Shown piece after piece: positions 8,098-15,784 of a stretch of 64,000 bases of DNA. Every line of letters begins with the position of its first letter. Position 1 is the first letter of the stretch. A program made the translations under genes and the position numbers. Origin of the DNA: Streptomyces caniferus. GTDB taxonomy: Bacteria; Actinomycetota; Actinomycetes; Streptomycetales; Streptomycetaceae. The stretch is from contig NZ_BLIN01000007.1 in assembly GCF_009811555.1 (NCBI RefSeq), forward strand, positions 62,001 through 126,000, written 5' to 3'. Under the pieces are notes generated by a model. It made no database searches. It was not told the origin of the DNA and worked only from the letters and a program-made list of their open reading frames with translations.

Positions 8098-10149
8098 TCA
8101 GCCCTTGCGCGGCCAGTCGACGACGAGACGGCCGTACGTCTTGTCGATGATGAAGCGCGGGTCGGCCGCCGCGAGCTTGTCGCGGGCGTCCCCAACCGCC
8201 ATGCGGAAGGCGGGCTCCGGCCCGGTGTTGCCCCAGCCTGCATCCCAGTCGCGGATCTCGCTCACGACCTGTTCGGCGAGCGCGTCGCCTCGGGAGCCGT
8301 GGCCGAGTACGCCGATCTCCCAGAACCGGCCCTCGTCGTCCTCCCCTTCGCGGATGGTCAGATAGGCCAGGGAGTCGCAGTCGAGCGCGGCCATGGAGCC
8401 CCAGCCGAAGTGCGGGGTGAAGCCGGGGCGAGCGCCGGGCAGGCGCGACAGGCCATTGGGCAGCACACAGGCCAGGTACAGGTACAGCCACTCCCACGGG
8501 TCGCCCTGGCGGAACTTGACGCCGGTGTAGATCTTGGTCTGCGGCTGGTCCAGGACGGTGCGGATCGCGTCGTGGTCCACGTTCTGCTCGCTGAAGGTCT
8601 CCAGCCGGACGTTGCCCTCGCCGGCCATGGGCACGAGGGTGTAGATGTCGTCGCAGACGCCCTTGCGCAGGGGAATGAAGGTGGCCATCTCGCAGGAGAC
8701 GGTCTTCCAGTTGTCGCCGTCCCGCTCGAAGGCAAAGCTCCGGCTGATGCTGCCGCGAATCCGCATGGGCAGGACCAGGCGTCCGCCGGGGGCGAGCTGG
8801 TCGAAGATCTTCACGGGGAGGTCGCCCGCACCGACGGTGAACTGGATGCGGTCGTACGGGGCGTGCTCGGGAAGTCCGGCGGCGCCGTCGGCCAGCATGG
8901 CGGTGACGTTGGTAGCCCCGGCCTGGGCGAGGTTCTTCTGGGCACCTGCGACGAGGTCCTGGTCGACGTCCAGGGTCCACACGTGCCCGCTGGGGCCGAC
9001 GAGCTTGCCCAGCAGGCGGGCGTTGTAGCCGGTGGCGGCTCCGGCCTCCAGGACCTTGTGGCCGGGCTGCGCACCCAACTGTTCGAGCTGGGTGGCGACG
9101 ATGGAGGGCGCGGAGATGCAGGAGATCATCTCGCCGTGCTCGTCGTGCTTGATGGGGACCGCGTCCTCCTTGTACGCCGACTCGATGTCGACGCCGGGCA
9201 GGAACTGGTGGCGGTCGGTGGTACGGAAGGCATCGATGGTGCTGGGGGTGCGCAGGTGGCCGCTGTCGACGAGGCGGTTCGCCAGGGATTCGCGCAGTTC
9301 GGCGGGGTCAGTGACGGCTGTCACGGTGGTCTCCATTCGAGCGAGGTTAGGGTCCGCAAAAGTGGACCGGCGGGTAGACGCGTCAGCGCCTTCCCCTGTG
9401 GAGAAGGCGACTTGGCGGCCCAACCACGCAGTGGCGGCCTGCACGGTGGCAGGCACGCCGGCGCGGTTGAACGCGAAGATCGCGTGATGGGCGAGGACGG
9501 CGCGCAGACCACGTATCAGTCGTCCATCAGCGGCGAGCTGACGCAGGCGACGGCCTGCGTCCTTGAAGGCGGCGACGCGCTCGGCCCAGCCCGGTTCAGC
9601 GTCCGGCCGACGGCCGGCGTCCGCGTTCATCAGACGCCGCATAGCCGAGACTGAGCGGTCGAGCGCGGTCCCGGTGGGCGGAGCGACGGGGGGCCGCAGG
9701 GCGGCGAGCTGGGACCAGACGTCTCCGGCCTCGAACGGGTCCAGGCCGGCTTCGCGAATCATGGCGGACAGCAACATCACGCAGCGCTCGCGGGTGCCGG
9801 GGCTTCCGTTCTCGGGCAGGGCGCTGCGGCTGTCGGCGCAGAACACGTCATGTGCGACGTCCATGCCCTCGGGCCCGCCGAAAGCATCGGTCTCCGGCTC
9901 GTAGACGCCGCCGACCCAACCGGTGGCCTGCTGTTCGGCGACGAGGCTGTCCAGCACGGCGGCAGAGGGGCGCTCGGTGCGCAGCCGCAGCCCTGAGTCC
10001 TTGCGCAGGAAGTGGAAGCGCTGGTCGTGCAGCGCGGCCGACAGGACCTGGGCGGCTTCGGGGCTCACCGAGCCGCCGGGGAAGGCCACACTGGCGTGCC
10101 ACCAGGTCGTGTCCAGGGTGATCGGAAGGTTCTCGTCGTCGAAGTCCAT
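8098..10149 (-). CDS. LanB elimination domain fused to PIMT methyltransferase (FxLD-system type)
   Basis: 683 aa. Residues ~10-245 match the thiopeptide-type/SpaB C-terminal domain, with WWHASVAFPGG at the start, FHFLRKDSGLRLR and the late helix HHAIFAFNRAGV; in class I lanthipeptide dehydratases this domain eliminates glutamate to form Dha/Dhb. Residues ~280-500 are a protein-L-isoaspartate methyltransferase with SAM motif VLEAGAATGYN (~366-376), APYDRIQFTVGAGDLP and QLAPGGRLVLPM. Residues ~500-683 are a C-terminal extension. I recall this arrangement as the 'methyltransferase, FxLD system' family. It supplies the half missing from the neighbouring LanB and would methylate Asp in the precursor core. 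The ATG at 10149 has AAGGAG 10 nt upstream. Confidence 0.9.
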   Translation of the reverse strand: MDFDDENLPITLDTTWWHASVAFPGGSVSPEAAQVLSAALHDQRFHFLRKDSGLRLRTERPSAAVLDSLVAEQQATGWVGGVYEPETDAFGGPEGMDVAHDVFCADSRSALPENGSPGTRERCVMLLSAMIREAGLDPFEAGDVWSQLAALRPPVAPPTGTALDRSVSAMRRLMNADAGRRPDAEPGWAERVAAFKDAGRRLRQLAADGRLIRGLRAVLAHHAIFAFNRAGVPATVQAATAWLGRQVAFSTGEGADASTRRSTFADPNLARMETTVTAVTDPAELRESLANRLVDSGHLRTPSTIDAFRTTDRHQFLPGVDIESAYKEDAVPIKHDEHGEMISCISAPSIVATQLEQLGAQPGHKVLEAGAATGYNARLLGKLVGPSGHVWTLDVDQDLVAGAQKNLAQAGATNVTAMLADGAAGLPEHAPYDRIQFTVGAGDLPVKIFDQLAPGGRLVLPMRIRGSISRSFAFERDGDNWKTVSCEMATFIPLRKGVCDDIYTLVPMAGEGNVRLETFSEQNVDHDAIRTVLDQPQTKIYTGVKFRQGDPWEWLYLYLACVLPNGLSRLPGARPGFTPHFGWGSMAALDCDSLAYLTIREGEDDEGRFWEIGVLGHGSRGDALAEQVVSEIRDWDAGWGNTGPEPAFRMAVGDARDKLAAADPRFIIDKTYGRLVVDWPRKG

Positions 10150-10186
10150 ACGCGTGGGCGCTCCTTGTCGGTGGGATCGGTGCGGG

Positions 10187-11260
10187 TCAGGTGATCAGCA
10201 GAGCGCTGGTCCAGTCCGTGGCGTTCGTGCCGATGAGGGCGAGCTGCGCGCCGCTGCGGCCCTCCATGAAGCCGGGCTTGGGCAGCCGATCGAGGTCTGC
10301 GGCCAGGCGCTGTTGCAGGTCGCCGATCGCGGGGGTGAAACGTTCGGGGGCGGGGCTGTCAGCGGCAACGGCGCGGGCGAGCGTTACCAGACCGGCCCAG
10401 CCGTGGCACAGCGTGGCGTCGGTGATCCGAGCGAGGTGGAAGCGGTCGGTCAGCGTGCGTGCGACGGTGTCCTCTGCAGCATGGCGTCGGACCGGGTCGC
10501 CCAGGGCAAGCGCGGCGAGCTGTTGGGCGCGGGCGATGCCGGGCCGGCCGTAGCACCATGACTGGCGGGCGGTCTCCGGCTCGGGCGGCTCGGCAGCGTC
10601 CAGTTGGGCGCGGGTAGTCCAGTAGCACCCGCCGAACCTGTCCAGCCAGCGCGCGAACACCTCGATCGCCTCGCGCTGCCCCGGCACCTGGACGTCGCGT
10701 CGGGCAGCGAGAGAGAGCACCGTCAGGGGACCGGCGACGCCGTGCGCCATGCCGTTGTTGCCGTGCCCGCCGGCCATCTCCTCACCTGCGGGCCCGACCG
10801 CGGACCACCATCCCGGCAGCTCCCGGCCCGCGATGCGGACCGGCCGTGACAGGGAAACGAGGTAGGCCAGCACGTCCGTCAGCCGGGCGGAGGGTGCTCC
10901 GCGGGTCAGGAGAAGCGCGCCCAGACCGGCCAGGCCGCGGATGAGGTCCCATTCCGCGAGGTTGGGCAGAGCCCCGGACGCCTGTCGTCGCCGTGCTGCG
11001 GCCAGCCGGGCATCCACGACGCGGTCGACGACTCCGCGGACGTGGCGGCCGGCATGCCCGGTGCGGGCAAGCACGAACTCCAGCGCGGGGGCTCCGTGGA
11101 ACAGAGACGCGTTGCCTCCGGCGCTCACGCCGTGTGCGACGGCTTGCGTGAGGTGGCGCCGCACAGTGGACAGGTCGCCGAGCTCGATGTCCAACAACGC
11201 CATCCCAAGAGCGCCCTCGGAGAGATCCTGCGTGCGGGGTGGGAACCCCGTACTCGTCAT
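10187..11260 (-). CDS. LanC-type lanthionine cyclase
   Basis: 357 aa. It has the lanthionine synthetase C signature: HGNNGMAHGVAGPL (~166-179), the zinc ligands Cys236 in SWCYGRPG and Cys285-His286 in LCHGWAGL. LanC proteins add Cys thiols to dehydrated Ser/Thr residues to form (methyl)lanthionine rings in the cytoplasm. The ATG at 11260 overlaps the LanB stop (ATGA), which decides the start. Its length is somewhat short of the ~400 aa usual for free-standing cyclases, but all zinc ligands are present, so it should be active. Its place in the operon, after LanB and before the elimination/PIMT fusion, fits stepwise ring formation on the FGLD precursor. Confidence 0.93.
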   Translation of the reverse strand: MTSTGFPPRTQDLSEGALGMALLDIELGDLSTVRRHLTQAVAHGVSAGGNASLFHGAPALEFVLARTGHAGRHVRGVVDRVVDARLAAARRRQASGALPNLAEWDLIRGLAGLGALLLTRGAPSARLTDVLAYLVSLSRPVRIAGRELPGWWSAVGPAGEEMAGGHGNNGMAHGVAGPLTVLSLAARRDVQVPGQREAIEVFARWLDRFGGCYWTTRAQLDAAEPPEPETARQSWCYGRPGIARAQQLAALALGDPVRRHAAEDTVARTLTDRFHLARITDATLCHGWAGLVTLARAVAADSPAPERFTPAIGDLQQRLAADLDRLPKPGFMEGRSGAQLALIGTNATDWTSALLIT

Positions 11261-13296
11261 GAACGTGCCGCCAGGGGAAGGACGAGGCTGTGGGCCCGGC
11301 CACCGATCCAGCCATCGCCGTCGGGCGGCGGTGCCTCGTGCAGGGTTGCGACGCCGATGGGGCTGGCGTCCAGGTGAGCGCGCAGCAGGTCCAGGTGCAT
11401 GTCCTGGCTCAGATCGAGAGGGAGTTGCTGATCGTCCTCGGCCAGCAGCACGCGCTCCGGCACCCGGAAACGGCCTCGCCAGGCGTGCAGTTGCTCGGCC
11501 CATTCCTCGATAGGTGCGGTACGGCCGGGCAGATCCCGAGTCCGCACCTTCCACCGCGCGGCCGCGAGGATGGAGCGCCGGTAGGTGAGTGCCGGGGTGA
11601 AGGGCAGTGTCCATGCCGCGCCCCAGTCGAACCAGGTCACCTGAGGTGCGGTGGCCCGGCTGATCTCGCCGAGGAACCGAGCCATCGGGGGTGTGTAGTT
11701 GTTCCAGAGGAAGTTGATCGCGGTCGGAGCCAATAGTTCCAGGTGCGTGCCGGTGGCGATCTCAACCAGGCAGGGGCGGCCGTCGCGGACTCTGACAGCC
11801 AGGTCGGAGGGGAACAGCACACCGTCGCCAGGGTGGCGGAACTCGCCGACGCTGACGACCCGGGGCAGCACTCGCGGGGTGCGGGTGAGGAGGTCGGCCG
11901 GGACGCGCCCGGCGTGGAAGGAAAGCTGGGCCAACTCGGCGCCGGGCTCGACCGTGGGCAGATCCGTGTACATCGCCCCCGTATCCGGGAGCAGGTGCCA
12001 GAACCGTCCCGACATCGAGCCGGCCGAGCGGGAGACGGTGACCACGCGGAGCCGAAAGTTTCCTCGCTCCAGAGCCTGGACCGAGCGGGCATGTACCTGA
12101 GCGGCCAATTCGAGGTGAGGCGCGGTGAGGTTGGGCTTTTCCCCGGCCGCTTCCAGCTCCTCGATCACCGCGCCGGTCAGGGCCACGGAGCGGGTGCCTT
12201 CGACCGCTGCGGTTCCGGCCAGCTCCAGCAGGAGCCGGTCGCGTCGGGACATCGGGCGGGGAGGCTCGACCACCTTGACGAACCCGTCGGGGAAGCCCAC
12301 ACCTCTCTCGGGGTCTGTCGCCACCTCCACCGGCACCGCGGTGTGCTCGCCGTAGCGCTCCGTGAACCATTCGACCCAGCGGCGCCAGGCCGGAGCGCCG
12401 TTCGGGTGCGTGGCGAGCCGGGCAAGGACGGTCGCAGCGGTCTCCGCCTCGGTCAGGACTTCCCGCGGCAGCACCACCGTGGCGTCCAGCCGTAAATCGG
12501 TGGCCGCCGAGCGGTCCCGCACCTGCGCGAGCAGAGCGGGCGGTAACGGGTCGGTGGGGTCGATGACGGTGGCGGGTGCGCGCAGCGACGAGCGCAGCAG
12601 CCGCACCCGAAGCAGCTCTCCGAGCAGCTTGACGCGGCTGCGTTCGGAGGTGGCCGGGAACTCGGCGGCGAGCTTGTCCGCCAGGAGTGAGTAGCGGATG
12701 GGGGAGCGCGCTGCGTTGAGGACGAACCTGAGGGCGGGGCTGCTCAGCGCGAGGCGGAACTCGGCCTCGCCCTCGGACGGCACGTAGATGTGTCCCTCGC
12801 GCTGCTGGGCAAGGGTATTGACGCGTACGTCGACGTCGGCCATCCGCGTGCCGTCCGTCTCCCATGCGCTGATCGCCTCATCGAGCGCCACCGGGTCGGG
12901 ACGGGTGACGGCCTGGTGGCGGTGGCCGAAGTGGACCTTCGCCGTGTCGCCGAACTCGATCAGCGTGACGCCGGCGAAGTAGCCGTACGGGGTGGAGCGG
13001 CGCTCGTACCGGATCGCGTATCGGGCCGTGGCCAGTGCCGCCCGGCGCACACGGCGCAGCTTTGGGAACCGGCCGTCTAGGATCCTCTGCACCTGGAGGG
13101 CCAGATCCGGGCTGGCGCTGGACACCGCCTGTCGGAAGGGGCCGTCGCCCCACACTGTGCTCAGCCACGAACGCCACTCTTCAAGCGGGGCCGCTCGCCC
13201 CGGCCAGGACGGCATGGCCGGGGCGGCGAGGTTCACCGCAGCGCGCAGCATCCCTTGCCCGGCACACTGGTACAGGCTGTGTCGCACGCGTGTCAT
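11257..13296 (-). CDS. Class I lanthipeptide dehydratase, glutamylation part (LanB N-terminal)
   Basis: 679 aa, matching the Lant_dehydr_N domain. The RRSTPYGYFAGVTLIEFG segment (~100-117) is the family's R(x)TPxGxFAG motif, and long helical and beta segments follow to WTLPFTPALTYRRSIL. Full-length LanBs are ~1000 aa because they also carry an elimination domain; here that part is on the separate protein at 8098-10149. The enzyme uses glutamyl-tRNA to activate Ser/Thr of the precursor. The ATG at 13296 with GGAG 5 nt upstream is preferred to the GTG at 13302. The gene is downstream of the precursor, separated by a strong hairpin, and overlaps LanC by 4 nt. Confidence 0.92.
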   Translation of the reverse strand: MTRVRHSLYQCAGQGMLRAAVNLAAPAMPSWPGRAAPLEEWRSWLSTVWGDGPFRQAVSSASPDLALQVQRILDGRFPKLRRVRRAALATARYAIRYERRSTPYGYFAGVTLIEFGDTAKVHFGHRHQAVTRPDPVALDEAISAWETDGTRMADVDVRVNTLAQQREGHIYVPSEGEAEFRLALSSPALRFVLNAARSPIRYSLLADKLAAEFPATSERSRVKLLGELLRVRLLRSSLRAPATVIDPTDPLPPALLAQVRDRSAATDLRLDATVVLPREVLTEAETAATVLARLATHPNGAPAWRRWVEWFTERYGEHTAVPVEVATDPERGVGFPDGFVKVVEPPRPMSRRDRLLLELAGTAAVEGTRSVALTGAVIEELEAAGEKPNLTAPHLELAAQVHARSVQALERGNFRLRVVTVSRSAGSMSGRFWHLLPDTGAMYTDLPTVEPGAELAQLSFHAGRVPADLLTRTPRVLPRVVSVGEFRHPGDGVLFPSDLAVRVRDGRPCLVEIATGTHLELLAPTAINFLWNNYTPPMARFLGEISRATAPQVTWFDWGAAWTLPFTPALTYRRSILAAARWKVRTRDLPGRTAPIEEWAEQLHAWRGRFRVPERVLLAEDDQQLPLDLSQDMHLDLLRAHLDASPIGVATLHEAPPPDGDGWIGGRAHSLVLPLAARS

Positions 13297-13321
13297 CACC
13301 ACTCCGTTCTTGGTAGGCGGG

Positions 13322-13358
13322 GTGCTGGCCGGACGGGCAGGTCCAGTCCGGCCAGCAC
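13322..13358 (-). terminator. Hairpin between precursor and LanB (attenuator)
   Basis: A perfect 12-bp stem, GTGCTGGCCGGA (13322-13333) with TCCGGCCAGCAC (13347-13358), around a 13-nt loop. It starts 17 bp past the precursor stop and lies 25 bp before the LanB start. In many lanthipeptide operons a leaky terminator here keeps precursor mRNA in excess over enzyme mRNA; that function is inferred. Confidence 0.75.
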
Positions 13359-13375
13359 TGCCGAGCTGTCCCGGC

Positions 13376-13564
13376 TTACGAGGTGGTGCAGGCGCTGGGA
13401 CAGGAGCTGCCGCAGGTGTCGCCCGTGGTGCACATCAGGACCGTCTCGCTCGCCGGCGTGCCCTCGATGAAGGCGATGTCGAGCCCGAACGGGTCGACAT
13501 CGTCGAGGATGTCGAGGGTCGGCTGCACGGGAGCGACCGGCTTCTCTGTGTGAACGGCGGTCAT
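13376..13564 (-). CDS. FxLD-family lanthipeptide precursor
   Basis: 62 aa, ATG at 13564 with AAGGAGG 5 nt upstream. The leader carries DPFGLDIAFIEG (24-35), the FxLD motif at 26-29, the counterpart of the FNLD box that LanB enzymes bind. The C-terminal core is rich in Ser/Thr/Cys: MCTTGDTCGSSCPSACTTS (44-62), with Cys45, 51, 55 and 59. Up to four (methyl)lanthionine rings could form. Asp49 is the only Asp in the core and lies between Cys45 and Cys51, so it is the natural target for the PIMT enzyme, giving an ester, succinimide or isoaspartate. The leader protease and cleavage site are not identifiable here. The 388-bp upstream gap suggests its own promoter. Confidence 0.93.
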   Translation of the reverse strand: MTAVHTEKPVAPVQPTLDILDDVDPFGLDIAFIEGTPASETVLMCTTGDTCGSSCPSACTTS

Positions 13565-13952
13565 GCTTGCCTCCTTGGTAGTGGCTGAATGTGCAAGGTG
13601 CCTGGACCCGACCGGGCCCAGGAGCTTTGGCGCACAACTGCGCGAACCGGCAGGACGGCCTTCGGAGTTCGGCTGAAGGACAGTCCCGGAAGTCACTGCT
13701 GCTCTTTCCTCTCTTCAGGCCAGGCGTGTGGGGAGGAGCCAGTGGAGGGGAACTCCTCCCCGCACACTTCGTCCGGCACCGAGCCCTGGCGCGGGTCCGG
13801 CTGCCGGGTGGTGCACCCGCCCACCAATCGGACCGTCACGCACCGACGGCGGCGGGCGGTCTGTGGTCACGGGCCTACGGACAGGGCCTCGGTGGCGCGG
13901 CGGAACCAGTCTTCGGGCAGGCCGGTGCGCTGAGGCGTCTCTTGCTTCGCGT
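13565..13952 (-). other. Upstream region of the lanthipeptide precursor
   Basis: 388 bp between the DUF6415-like gene and the precursor, both on the minus strand. I see no convincing open frame. Besides the AAGGAGG site at the precursor start there is no clear promoter consensus, but the length suggests the promoter of the precursor-LanB-LanC unit is here. Confidence 0.4.
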
Positions 13953-14402
13953 TCAAACGGTGCCCTCGTCGGCTGGGGCAGGGGCGGCGCTGCCGGTGCC
14001 ACGGAGCAGGGCTTGGATCAGGCGCGCGAGGTTCTGCGCTCTGTGGGCGGCCCCGCGCTCCGAACAGCCAGGAGGCGGCATGTAGAGACGCCGGGCGGCT
14101 TCGCTGAGCGTCGCCTGCGGCCCGCAGCGGAGATCCGAGTCGGCCGGCAACCGGCGGCACACAGCGGCGAGCTCGCCTTCGAGGACTCGCCCATAGGCGG
14201 TGAACGCCTTCACCAGGTCCAGGCTGACGTCGACCTCCGGCAGGCTTCCGCGGTTCAGGTCCCAACTGAGGACCGTCTCGACGAGCGGCAGCATCGCGGC
14301 CTTGTCGGGGACCACCCGGGTCAGGGCAGTCACGTGACCACCTGTTTTGTGCGCCCCCACGGCATTCCTCGGGACTCGAGTCCCCGACAGCGTCGCGCTC
14401 AT
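13953..14402 (-). CDS. DUF6415-like protein
   Basis: 149 aa, helical and cytoplasmic. The central part (LEGELAAVCRRLPADSDLR, then SEAARRLY, then a RAQNLARLIQALL helix) follows the layout I remember for the DUF6415 'natural product biosynthesis protein' family: a helix with the pattern LRGHxxLLxPEVE, then EARR(K/R)L, then HARRLARxLNAL. No catalytic motif is visible. The ATG at 14402 overlaps the oxygenase stop (ATGA), so the two are co-translated. The job of DUF6415 proteins is unknown; their frequent occurrence next to RiPP genes suggests an accessory role, and the family assignment here is by resemblance only. Confidence 0.65.
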   Translation of the reverse strand: MSATLSGTRVPRNAVGAHKTGGHVTALTRVVPDKAAMLPLVETVLSWDLNRGSLPEVDVSLDLVKAFTAYGRVLEGELAAVCRRLPADSDLRCGPQATLSEAARRLYMPPPGCSERGAAHRAQNLARLIQALLRGTGSAAPAPADEGTV

Positions 14403-15190
14403 GACATGGCCTCCACACGCGCGGGGGGCTGGGGTGCGTACAGGGCAGGCGCGAAACCGTGACCGAGGTCGAAGCGCGGGTTGCCCAGGGCCCGCCAGTG
14501 CACGCGGTCACCGACAAATGCTGTACGGGCGTGCAGCCATCGCTCGTTGTCGAGGAGATATCCCTGGCCCGGCTTCAGGGGAAGGGGCTGTTGGTAGCGA
14601 AGAGCTGCCGCCTTGAGGTCGGGCAGGTGCGGCTGGACCATGGGGCTCCATCGGGCGAGAGCATCGAACCGCAGCCGTATGGCCATCCGTCCGCCGCTGT
14701 GAGGGCTGAGGACCTGGGCGGCATGTCCGTCTCCGGCGCCGAAGTACGCCGTCCTCGGCAGGGACAGGGCATCAGCAGCTTCACCACCTTTGTGATGCAG
14801 CAAGTCGGCGTGCACGCTACGTCCGTCGGTGAGCAGGCATTCGCCTCCTCGGTCGGCGGGCTGGGCGCAGACCAGCAGCATCAGACGCGGAGGATGGGGG
14901 AGGCCGGACCGTTCCGTATGTGGGTCGAGCTCTCCGTTGCCAAGGCCGGCGAACCCGGGCCGGCCGGCGTGGCGCGGGGTGTCGCGGATGGTGGTCAGCC
15001 CATCGGAGTCACTGTCGCGGTGCACGGAGATGGTCATGATGCGGGAGGCGAAGGCCCGTACCGCGTCGCGAGTGGCGAGCCCGGCGACAGTGACCAGACC
15101 ATCCTTGCTCAGTTGCTCGGCGATCTGGGCCGATGCGCCCGGGGCTTTGTGATTGAGGAAGTGCGCTGCAAACAGATCACCGGGGCGCAT
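14399..15190 (-). CDS. Fe(II)/2-oxoglutarate oxygenase, TauD/clavaminate synthase type
   Basis: 263 aa with the jelly-roll oxygenase facial triad: His91-x-Glu93 in LDPHTERSG and distal His220 in LLDNERWLHART, with Arg229 placed to bind 2-oxoglutarate. HxE rather than HxD is typical of clavaminate synthase and AsnO-like amino-acid beta-hydroxylases. The AQPADRGGECLLTDGR segment also fits that group. It would hydroxylate or oxidise an aliphatic carbon using O2. ATG 15190 has AAGGAG upstream. It is the first gene of the leftward lanthipeptide operon and is coupled to the DUF6415-like gene. A role in hydroxylating a residue of the lanthipeptide core, such as Asp49, is inference. Confidence 0.85.
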   Translation of the reverse strand: MRPGDLFAAHFLNHKAPGASAQIAEQLSKDGLVTVAGLATRDAVRAFASRIMTISVHRDSDSDGLTTIRDTPRHAGRPGFAGLGNGELDPHTERSGLPHPPRLMLLVCAQPADRGGECLLTDGRSVHADLLHHKGGEAADALSLPRTAYFGAGDGHAAQVLSPHSGGRMAIRLRFDALARWSPMVQPHLPDLKAAALRYQQPLPLKPGQGYLLDNERWLHARTAFVGDRVHWRALGNPRFDLGHGFAPALYAPQPPARVEAMS

Positions 15191-15358
15191 CGTGTGACTC
15201 CTTCGTCGGCGGTCAGTGGCTTCACTGTCGAGATCGGAGGCGCAGAAGGTAAAGCGACTGATTGTCGACTCCGGCAAATCACCCAAGAGCAGTGAGCGTT
15301 GAACGCACCGTGCTACGGTCCGAACACTCCGGCACTGCCCTGCACTGCGAGGAAACTC
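15191..15358. promoter_or_regulatory. Divergent intergenic region between oxygenase and Nudix genes
   Basis: 168 bp separate the leftward lanthipeptide operon from the rightward Nudix-XRE pair. It must hold promoters for both directions and is AT-richer than its surroundings around 15250-15300. No convincing -10/-35 pair or operator palindrome could be picked by eye. The adjacent XRE regulator is a plausible controller. Confidence 0.45.
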
Positions 15359-15778
15359 ATGACGTACACGCCCCCCACCTGGCCCGTTTCCGTCAAAGGT
15401 GTCGCCCTGGATGTGCGCGGCCGGGTGCTGCTGCTGAAGAATGAGCGTGAGGAGTGGGAGCTGCCCGGCGGCCGGCTGGAGGCAGCAGACCCAAGCCCCG
15501 AGTGCACGGTCGAGCGCGAACTGCAGGAAGAGTCCGGCTGGATGGTCAAGGCGGGGCCGCTGCTGGACACCTGGATCTACCAGCCGCTTCCGCAGACCCA
15601 CCCCGAACGACGCGTCGTGATCATCACCTACGGCTGCACGGTCCTCACACCGGAAGCGGACCCGGTGGTCAGCCACGAGCACAAGCAGATCGGAGTGTTC
15701 ACCGCAGCCGAGGTCCCGGGACTCACCATGCCCGAGGGCTACAAGCAGTCCATCGCCACCTGGTACGGGCGGATGTAA
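15359..15778 (+). CDS. Nudix hydrolase
   Basis: 139 aa, single Nudix domain with box GGRLEAADPSPECTVERELQ followed by EESGW (about residues 38-62). It hydrolyses a nucleotide-linked substrate that cannot be predicted. The ATG at 15359 has GAGG 6 nt upstream; an in-frame TTG 60 nt earlier is less likely. The stop lies 6 nt before the XRE regulator, so the two are one transcript, divergent from the lanthipeptide operon. With the methyltransferase-Nudix fusion and the triple Nudix, this locus holds five Nudix domains in 16 kb. Confidence 0.85.
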   Translation: MTYTPPTWPVSVKGVALDVRGRVLLLKNEREEWELPGGRLEAADPSPECTVERELQEESGWMVKAGPLLDTWIYQPLPQTHPERRVVIITYGCTVLTPEADPVVSHEHKQIGVFTAAEVPGLTMPEGYKQSIATWYGRM

Positions 15779-15784
15779 CAGGCA

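Noticed and set aside
8098..11260. Thiopeptide or lanthidin cluster
   Set aside because: There is no YcaO, cyclodehydratase or pyridine-forming partner, and the precursor has an FxLD leader; the SpaB_C domain here is the LanB elimination half.
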